Origin: Pseudomonadota bacterium
GTDB taxonomy: Bacteria > Pseudomonadota > Gammaproteobacteria > Pseudomonadales > Pseudomonadaceae
Direction of reading: 5' to 3'
Assembly (NCBI GenBank): GCA_023431055.1
Contig: JAEYXX010000106.1
Coordinates: forward strand, 1 to 20,097
DNA length: 20,097 nt
Shown here one piece after another: positions 15,924-20,097 of this stretch; position 1 is the first letter of the stretch; each line of letters starts with the position of its first letter. The position numbers and the translations under genes are program-made. The notes beneath the pieces are model-generated. The model did no database searches and was not told the DNA's origin. It was given only the letters and a program-made list of their open reading frames with translations.

Positions 15924-16602
15924 AACGGTGCTCGACTTTTAGCGTTGAGAACACGGCAGCCCCGGCACTGGTCTCATTGCCGTTGTTGTCGAGCGTGTAA
16001 ACGCCCGCCTTGAAATACAAATTGTGGCTGGCCCAGGCCGAGTTGAGTACACCGCTCCAGGTCTTGACCGCACCACCAGGCTCGACCAGGCCAATCGTCA
16101 GCCTGCCGTTCTTCGCCAGAAACACCTCATAACTGAAATCCTGATTCAGCTTGATCTTGCTCGACAGCACGATCTTGGTTGCATTGGCGCTGGCCGGATT
16201 GCCGCGAAACGAAATCACCACGTTGCCATAGCCAGTCGGCGACAAGGATTGATAGCCCAACATCACGGGGGGCGAGGTGCCGTTCTTCGAATGAATCTGG
16301 GAAAAGGCGATCAGCCCGTTCGAAGGCACCTGGGTGATTCTCGCCGTGGCGGTCAGCACGTTATCCGCAGCGCTATAGGGCCAGTTACGCAGAGCACCAT
16401 TGGCGAACGTCTCGCGCAACTCACTGCGCGGGTAGGTTGAGTTGGCCGTCGTGGTGCCGTTGACCGGCGCCCAGAAAAACAGCTTGCCCTCCTTGGACTG
16501 AAAGTAGTGATCCTGATACCCCCCAGCCAGAACAGGGGTAGGAATGACGGCAGCAGGAACACCGACAGGGATGGTCAGGTTCCAGGTGGACAGGTCGATC
16601 AT
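15922..16602 (-). CDS. PL7-family alginate lyase, cytoplasmic-looking
   Basis: A 226-aa polysaccharide lyase family 7 protein of the single-domain beta-jelly-roll type, like P. aeruginosa PA1167. It cleaves alginate by beta-elimination. All three family motifs are present: RSELR (59-63), QIH (102-104) and YFKAGVY (196-202), supplying catalytic Arg, Gln, His and Tyr. In the literature QIH enzymes tend to prefer polyG or mixed MG blocks, QVH enzymes polyM. The ATG at 16600-16602 has GGAG about 11 nt upstream. The protein begins MIDLSTWNLTIPVG, directly in the jelly-roll, with no signal peptide visible, so export is unexplained. It converges on the alginate operon. Its final codons run up to a MITE-like element, whose edge coincides with the TAG stop, so a few native C-terminal residues may have been altered. 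Confidence 0.88.
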   Translation of the reverse strand: MIDLSTWNLTIPVGVPAAVIPTPVLAGGYQDHYFQSKEGKLFFWAPVNGTTTANSTYPRSELRETFANGALRNWPYSAADNVLTATARITQVPSNGLIAFSQIHSKNGTSPPVMLGYQSLSPTGYGNVVISFRGNPASANATKIVLSSKIKLNQDFSYEVFLAKNGRLTIGLVEPGGAVKTWSGVLNSAWASHNLYFKAGVYTLDNNGNETSAGAAVFSTLKVEHR

Positions 16603-16965
16603 GAGGCGCGGTACTCCGGGGTGAACAGTGGTCTACGCCCGATCTATCCATGGCCGTGCCAGCATCGCTTCGAGCGTTGAGGAGGAGAATATCGGCACAC
16701 TCAGCGGCAGTTAACGACCATCCGTCACCGTACTGGCGCTATTTTTTTGACCCTGAGAGACATATCGAACAGCAAAATCTATCCACCCATTCACCGCTAG
16801 GGAATTTCCTCAGCGAAACGCCGAACAGTGCGCCAGAACTGACGGAACCGGAGCCAATAAGCTCTTTGCAGAAATGTGCGTCAGCTCGCGCTTTGTAGTG
16901 CGGCGAGCGTAGCTTCGAGGGCGTTCGACCATTTGCAGCTGGCGCAAGCAAACACCCGGAAACGA
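16603..16965. other. Intergenic stretch without a recognisable gene
   Basis: This stretch lies upstream of the PL7 lyase and presumably contains its promoter, but no clear sigma-70 boxes could be picked out. Short ORFs on both strands have no RBS, no recognisable domain and mixed composition. It leads into the terminator and tRNA-derived repeat that mark the edge of the accessory region. Confidence 0.5.
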
Positions 16966-17000
16966 CAAAGCCCCGAAACGTATGACGGTTCGGGGCTTTG
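16966..17000 (-). terminator. Terminator-like hairpin next to tRNA-Ser remnant
   Basis: CAAAGCCCCGAA (16966-16977) and TTCGGGGCTTTG (16989-17000) form a perfect 12-bp stem with an 11-nt loop. It sits 7 nt from a copy of the tRNA-Ser 3' end, exactly as the terminator at 19928-19962 sits beside the intact tRNA gene. It probably once ended tRNA transcription on the - strand. Confidence 0.65.
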
Positions 17001-17007
17001 GTTTGGA

Positions 17008-17025
17008 TATGGCGGGAAGATAGGG
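17008..17025. repeat. Direct repeat of tRNA-Ser 3' end (att-like, left copy)
   Basis: The 18 bases TATGGCGGGAAGATAGGG are identical to 19971-19988, which cover the CCA end, acceptor-stem strand and the first bases of the T-arm of the tRNA-Ser gene. Similarity fades after this, so it is a 3'-end fragment and not a second tRNA. Repeats of this kind arise when an integrase inserts an element at the 3' end of a tRNA gene. Three TGCCC repeats (17049-17075) beside it could be integrase arm sites, but this is speculative. Confidence 0.6.
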
Positions 17026-17149
17026 GAAATTCGAATCTGTTTTGGCGGGTGCCCGTTGCTGCCCATTTTTGCCCAAAGCCAGCAAAATCGGGGCTTTCGC
17101 CTCATGCATCCTGCCCGCTGTCGCCCGTTGATTTCGACACAACGACTAG

Positions 17150-17168
17150 CAGCCTGTTGAAATTCGCC
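17150..17168 (+). repeat. IS left terminal inverted repeat
   Basis: This is the 19-bp end of the insertion sequence, pairing with 18455-18473 with one mismatch at its fourth base (C here, T in the reverse complement of the right end). CTAG immediately precedes it. Confidence 0.85.
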
Positions 17169-17238
17169 TACGGCCTGTCTGACTTTGCCGTGTAAGGTTT
17201 ACGATATCGGCTCCAATCTTCCGGGACCCTCGATTTCC

Positions 17239-18329
17239 ATGCGTGGCGCCGATATCACACAGGAATCCTTGTTCACTGTCGCCAAGCTTGATGACTTTGT
17301 GCCAGCGACTCACCCCCTGCGCGCCATCCGCAAGCTGGCAGACACCGCTCTGCAGCGGATGAGCGCCCTGTTCGACACCTTGTATGCCGACACCGGCCGC
17401 GCCTCGATCGCCCCCGAGAAGCTGATGCGGGCGCAGTTGCTGCAGTTGTTCTACTCGCTGCGCAGCGAGCGGATGCTGATGGAACAGCTGGGCTACAACC
17501 TGCTATTCCGCTGGTTTGTCGGTTTGGCCATTGATGATCCGGTGTGGGATCACTCGGTCTTTTCGAAGAATCGTGACCGCCTCAATGCCCAGGCAGTGGC
17601 CGCCGAGTTTCTGAGCGAGGTGGTACACCTGGCGGAGAAGCAGGGGCTGATCTCGGATGAGCACTTCTCGGTCGACGGCACATTGCTGCAAGCCTGGGCC
17701 TCTCAGAAGAGTTTCCGTCCCAAGGACGATACGCCAGACGACCCGGGCCCCGGCCCGCGCAATGCCCCGCCGGACTTCAAGGGGCACAAGCGCAGCAACG
17801 ACACCCACGCCTCGACCAGCGATCCGGATGCCCGGCTGTACCGAAAGAGCCACAACACCGGCGCGCAGCTGAGTTACATGGGGCATGTGCTGATGGAACA
17901 CCGCAGTGGCCTGGTGCGCAGTGCTCATGTGACTCTGGCCGGTGGCCATGGCGAAAGCGAAGCCGCGCTGGCGATGCTGAGCAAGCTGGGTGGTCGCCGT
18001 CGACGCACCTTGGCCGCGGACAAGGCTTACGACACGGCAGACTTCGCGGCCGCCGTCGTGCCCTCGGCGTGACACCCCATGTTGCGCAGAACACCAATGG
18101 TCGGCGCAGCGCCATCGATGGCCGTACCACGCGCCACGCCGGCTATGGTCTGAGCCTGAAGATTCGCGCCTGGATCGAAACCCACTTCGGCTGGCTCAAG
18201 GCGGCGGCCGGGCTGCGCCAGGTGAAGCAACGCGGACTTGAGCGTGTCGACGCGCTGTTCCAGCTGGCCATGGCGGCAAGCAACCTGGTGCGCCTGCCGA
18301 AGCTGCTGGCTACAGGCTCAATGGCATGA
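17239..18329 (+). pseudogene. IS5-family DDE transposase, frameshifted
   Basis: The start MRGADITQESLF at ATG 17239 begins a transposase with a DUF772-like N-terminal domain (LRAIRKLADTAL, YSLRSERMLMEQLGYNLLFRWFVGL). This is followed by FSVDGTLLQAWASQKSFRPKDD with D146, NDTHASTSDPDARLYRKSHN, and LAADKAYD with D261. The frame then ends at a TGA (18070-18072), while the conserved continuation TPHVAQNTNGRRSAIDGRTTR, the HFGW segment with the third acidic residue, and NLVRLPKLL run on in another frame to 18329. One base added near 18056-18062 would restore a normal A-V-R-A-L-G-V-T-P junction, so a single-base deletion explains the break. I see no slippery heptamer there, and a sequencing error remains possible. 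As it stands the product lacks the catalytic Glu and should be inactive. Confidence 0.85.
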
Positions 18330-18454
18330 GCGCGTTGACGGGGAAGGTGCGCCTGAAGCACGCCAAATCGGGCTATTTCCATCGATTGGCGCCCTAAACA
18401 GGAAGTAAACGAGCGCGACCGCTGCTGCCAGAAGCAGTGGATGTAATCCATCGC

Positions 18455-18473
18455 GGCGAATTTCAACAGACTG
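18455..18473 (-). repeat. IS right terminal inverted repeat
   Basis: This is the reverse complement of the left end with one difference in 19 positions. It is followed directly by CTAG, the second copy of the target duplication. Confidence 0.85.
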
Positions 18474-18622
18474 CTAGACATGTCTGATTTCGGGAGCTAG
18501 CGTTTGGCCATCAGTCGATGGTTCGACATAGCAGTACGTTTAGAGGGCTACCTGCACCACAGGCTTTCAGCCCGCCTGAGGTGACACTTATAAGGGCTGC
18601 CGCAATCAAATTTTTAGTTCAT

Positions 18623-19096
18623 ATGCCTATACGCTTTGCTTTACTACCCGCTATTGCTCTTCTCGTTGCGTGCTCGCCAAAGCAAAACCTGCCACCTAAA
18701 TGTATTACCAGCGCTCCCCCTCCAGTTCCTGAGGTTTCTGCCGTATGCGCTGGGGATAAGTGCAATTGGGACGTGCTGTTTCCGTCAGGAAAATATCCGG
18801 TAACGACGGAAGGTTGCAGGCTACCTATGGTACAAGATCGGGATTACCTTTCTTACCCCCCAAAGGCACTCATGCAGTGCATTGAAGGGCACGTTTGGGT
18901 TGCAATTTTCCTGAGCAGAGACGGGGTCACGACTTCAGCTAAGATAATCCAATCATCGAATGAGATTTTCGACAGCCCCGCCTTGTTGGATGCCCGCCAA
19001 TTAACTTTTGAGCCTATGGAGTGCCAATCGGAGCGTTATGACTCCGTTGTTTTAGAGGCATGGAACTACAAAGTAGAGCCAGCGTTTCGTGATTAA
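18623..19096 (+). CDS. Lipoprotein with TonB C-terminal-like domain, AT-richer than surroundings
   Basis: The start taken is ATG 18623, giving 157 aa with a short signal peptide MPIRFALLPAIALLVAC; LVAC is a good lipobox with Cys17 as the lipidated residue. An upstream in-frame ATG (18518) would place a long tail before the signal and is less likely; no strong RBS is seen for either. After a Pro-rich, Cys-containing linker (residues 20-75) the C-terminal part (YPPKALMQCIEGHVWVAIFL, DGVTTSAKIIQSS, LLDARQLTFEP) follows the TonB_C fold pattern YPxxAxxxxxEGxVxVxxxxxxDGxVxxxxVxxSSG. There is no TonB N-terminal helix and no ExbBD nearby, so it is unlikely to be a working energy transducer. Base composition is clearly lower in GC than the alginate genes, suggesting transfer. 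The specific function is unknown. Confidence 0.7.
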   Translation: MPIRFALLPAIALLVACSPKQNLPPKCITSAPPPVPEVSAVCAGDKCNWDVLFPSGKYPVTTEGCRLPMVQDRDYLSYPPKALMQCIEGHVWVAIFLSRDGVTTSAKIIQSSNEIFDSPALLDARQLTFEPMECQSERYDSVVLEAWNYKVEPAFRD

Positions 19097-19127
19097 CCCT
19101 CTCAGCAGGAAAAGAGGAAAGCGAAAC

Positions 19128-19148
19128 AATCGGGGACAAACCACGATT
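19128..19148. repeat. REP-like palindromic motif (GGGGACA-ACCAC type)
   Basis: AATCG (19128-19132) and CGATT (19144-19148) flank GGGACAAACCA, resembling the dispersed motif AATCGGGGACAGACCACGATT associated in many proteobacteria with RAYT/IS200-like REP transposases. No such transposase gene is in the window. The rest of the gap 19097-19248 holds nothing recognised. Confidence 0.4.
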
Positions 19149-19248
19149 AATTTTCCGTAAATCATGCCCCCCTATTGCTCCTACGCCTTCTCGGCATCAT
19201 CACTCCGTAGCCATATCTGATGACGCGTGCTTCCCAGTGCCGCGAGCA

Positions 19249-19282
19249 TTGCTTAGCATGCATACAACGTATATACGTTGTA
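19249..19282 (+). promoter_or_regulatory. Promoter and palindromic operator of the toxin-antitoxin pair
   Basis: A perfect 20-bp palindrome, TACAACGTATATACGTTGTA, occupies 19263-19282, about 28 nt before the antitoxin ATG. TTGCTT (19249-19254) and TATACG (19272-19277), 17 nt apart, could be the -35 and -10 boxes, the latter lying inside the palindrome. This arrangement is expected where a ribbon-helix-helix antitoxin represses its own operon. The palindrome is certain; promoter assignment is an inference. Confidence 0.6.
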
Positions 19283-19310
19283 GTTACGAATCGACCGATA
19301 GGTGACGACC

Positions 19311-19586
19311 ATGGCCAAAGAAGCCGTTTTCAATCTGAAGCTTGAGCCCGAACTGCGCGAAGACTTCATGGCAGCCGCTCAAGCCGCACACCGGCCGGCC
19401 TCTCAGGTCATGCGCGACCTCATGCGCGACTTCATTCGCCAGCAGCAACAGGCCAAAGAGCATGATGAATTCGTACAACGCAAGGTCGCTGCCGCCAGGG
19501 CATCGGTTGAGGCTGGTCGTGGCCGCTCCAACGATGACGTAGAGGCTGAATTCGCCGCTCGCCGTGCTAAGGCTCTGGGTCACTGA
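19311..19586 (+). CDS. Ribbon-helix-helix antitoxin of a ParD/RelB-like type II system
   Basis: A 91-aa protein started at ATG 19311, preceded by AGGTGA; a GTG at 19302 would add three residues. The N-terminus AVFNLKLEPELREDFMAAAQAAHRPASQVMRDLMRDFIRQQQ is a typical RHH unit: one beta strand (VFNLKL) and two helices. A charged, disordered-looking C-terminal half (RGRSNDDVEAEFAARRAKALGH) would wrap the toxin. It should bind the upstream palindrome to autorepress and neutralise the toxin encoded next, with which it shares one nucleotide (TGATG), indicating coupled translation. Confidence 0.82.
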   Translation: MAKEAVFNLKLEPELREDFMAAAQAAHRPASQVMRDLMRDFIRQQQQAKEHDEFVQRKVAAARASVEAGRGRSNDDVEAEFAARRAKALGH

Positions 19587-19870
19587 TGCAGGTCATTTGG
19601 ACACCCGAGGCACTGCAGGATCGTCTGGATATCTGGGAATACATCGCAACCGACAACCCACGCGCTGCTGTGCACATGGACGAGCTATTCAGTGCTGCTG
19701 CCGCCAGTCTGGCTGACTTTCCTGACAAGGGCAGGTTGGGTTTGGTCGCCGGTACTCGCGAGCTGATCCCTCACGAGAACTACCGCCTCGTCTATCAGAC
19801 TGAGCGTGATGCGGTCTGGATTCTCACCCTGGTGCACGTCGCCAGGATGTGGCCACCGGTTCAGAGCTAG
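19586..19870 (+). CDS. RelE/ParE-family toxin
   Basis: A 94-aa protein with the ParE/RelE fold pattern. It opens MQVIWTPEALQDRLDIWEYIATDNPRAA, a beta strand followed by a helical hairpin containing the common W-T-x-x-A-x-x-D-x-x-x-I motif. It continues LADFPDKGRLGLVAGTRELI, then NYRLVYQTERDAVWILTLVHVARMWPP, the typical C-terminal strands with R in GTREL and VHVAR. ParE members poison gyrase; RelE-like members cleave mRNA; sequence alone does not settle which. The ATG overlaps the antitoxin stop by one base. Such modules stabilise plasmids and islands, which fits the location beside a tRNA-associated repeat. Confidence 0.82.
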   Translation: MQVIWTPEALQDRLDIWEYIATDNPRAAVHMDELFSAAAASLADFPDKGRLGLVAGTRELIPHENYRLVYQTERDAVWILTLVHVARMWPPVQS

Positions 19871-19927
19871 CTGCAGTCCCCAGCCGCTTTCGACACTTCT
19901 TCGACACCTTGCATGCCGCAGAAAGCA

Positions 19928-19962
19928 AAAACCCCCGAAACTCTGGGAGCTTCAGGGGTTTT
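19928..19962 (-). terminator. Rho-independent terminator of tRNA-Ser
   Basis: AAAACCCC (19928-19935) pairs with GGGGTTTT (19955-19962), with GAA/TTC pairing inside after one mismatch. Read on the - strand the stem is followed by a T-rich run, just downstream of the tRNA 3' end. It could also end the toxin-antitoxin transcript from the + strand. Confidence 0.75.
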
Positions 19963-19970
19963 GGCTTAGG

Positions 19971-19988
19971 TATGGCGGGAAGATAGGG
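19971..19988. repeat. Direct repeat at tRNA-Ser 3' end (att-like, right copy)
   Basis: TATGGCGGGAAGATAGGG, identical to 17008-17025, covers the CCA and acceptor-stem end of the intact tRNA gene. Together the copies bracket 2945 bp. Confidence 0.6.
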
Positions 19989-20062
19989 ATTTGAACCCTA
20001 GGTGCCATTGCTGACACAACGGATTTCGAATCCGTCCCGTTCGACCACTCCGGCATCTTCCC
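19973..20062 (-). tRNA. tRNA-Ser (CGA), CCA encoded
   Basis: The reverse complement folds as a 90-nt class II tRNA: acceptor GGGAAGA with TCTTCCC, discriminator G and encoded CCA; anticodon arm ACGGA-TTCGAAA-TCCGT, with anticodon CGA (complement at 20026-20028); a long serine-type variable arm TGTGTCAGCAATGGCACC; and T-arm TAGGG-TTCAAAT-CCCTA. It reads UCG codons. The acceptor end is shared with the repeat at 17008-17025. Confidence 0.97.
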
Positions 20063-20097
20063 AAGCGGCGCGAATCATAACAGCTGAATGCGCTTTG

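Larger units (their letters stand above)
17150..18473 (+). mobile_element. IS5-type insertion sequence, 1324 bp, with CTAG target duplication
   Basis: The ends are CAGCCTGTTGAAATTCGCC (17150-17168) and GGCGAATTTCAACAGACTG (18455-18473), inverted repeats matching at 18 of 19 positions. They are flanked on both sides by CTAG (17146-17149 and 18474-18477), a 4-bp target duplication matching the YTAR preference of IS5-group elements. The single transposase gene inside is frameshifted. The clean ends and intact duplication indicate that insertion is fairly recent. Confidence 0.87.

Noticed and set aside
17008..17100. A second complete tRNA gene
   Set aside because: Only the CCA/acceptor end is present; no anticodon arm or 5' acceptor strand can be found in the adjoining sequence.
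16650..17195. Several short ORFs in the region between the PL7 gene and the IS
   Set aside because: They overlap one another on both strands, cross the terminator and tRNA-derived repeat, and have no RBS or recognisable domain.
18056..18072. Programmed frameshift joining two transposase ORFs
   Set aside because: No slippery heptamer or downstream pseudoknot was seen, and the break lies late in the catalytic domain of a family usually encoded by one ORF; a deletion or sequencing error is simpler.
1..20097. CRISPR array
   Set aside because: No regularly spaced direct repeats were seen anywhere in the window.

Overview
The window is high-GC Pseudomonas-type DNA. Codon usage, a nearly complete alginate biosynthesis cluster whose proteins closely resemble those of P. 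aeruginosa, and a tRNA-Ser(CGA) all point to Pseudomonas sensu lato. The species cannot be fixed from this sequence.

Region 1 (1-15687, + strand) is a tightly packed alginate operon: algD (5' end cut off by the window), algA, alg8, alg44, algK, algE, algI, algJ, algF, algX, algL and a divergent algG-like gene. Together they cover precursor supply (AlgA, AlgD), polymerisation and c-di-GMP control (Alg8, Alg44), periplasmic scaffold and outer-membrane export (AlgK, AlgE), O-acetylation (AlgI, AlgJ, AlgF, AlgX), polymer clearance (AlgL), and the slot normally filled by the C5-epimerase AlgG. The order differs from the textbook algD-8-44-K-E-G-X-L-I-J-F-A: algA has moved to second place, I-J-F precede X-L, and the algG-like gene is last. 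That last protein lines up with AlgG but has lost the DPHDRS motif and the catalytic His and Arg. AlgK has a plain signal peptide instead of the usual lipobox. The simplest reading is a variant operon making acetylated polymannuronate or another poorly epimerised alginate.

Region 2 (15688-16602): a MITE-like element of about 170 bp sits between the operon and a convergent PL7 alginate lyase gene, and its edge touches the lyase stop codon.

Region 3 (16603-20097) is accessory DNA ending in tRNA-Ser(CGA) on the - strand. A partial copy of the tRNA 3' end plus its terminator lies about 3 kb away, and the two copies bracket the segment like attachment sites. Inside are an IS5-type insertion sequence with 19-bp inverted repeats, CTAG target duplication and a frameshifted transposase; an AT-richer lipoprotein gene with a TonB-C-like domain; a REP-like palindrome; and a ParD/ParE-type toxin-antitoxin pair with a perfect 20-bp palindromic operator. 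No integrase is present, so this looks like a decayed or passenger-only tRNA island.
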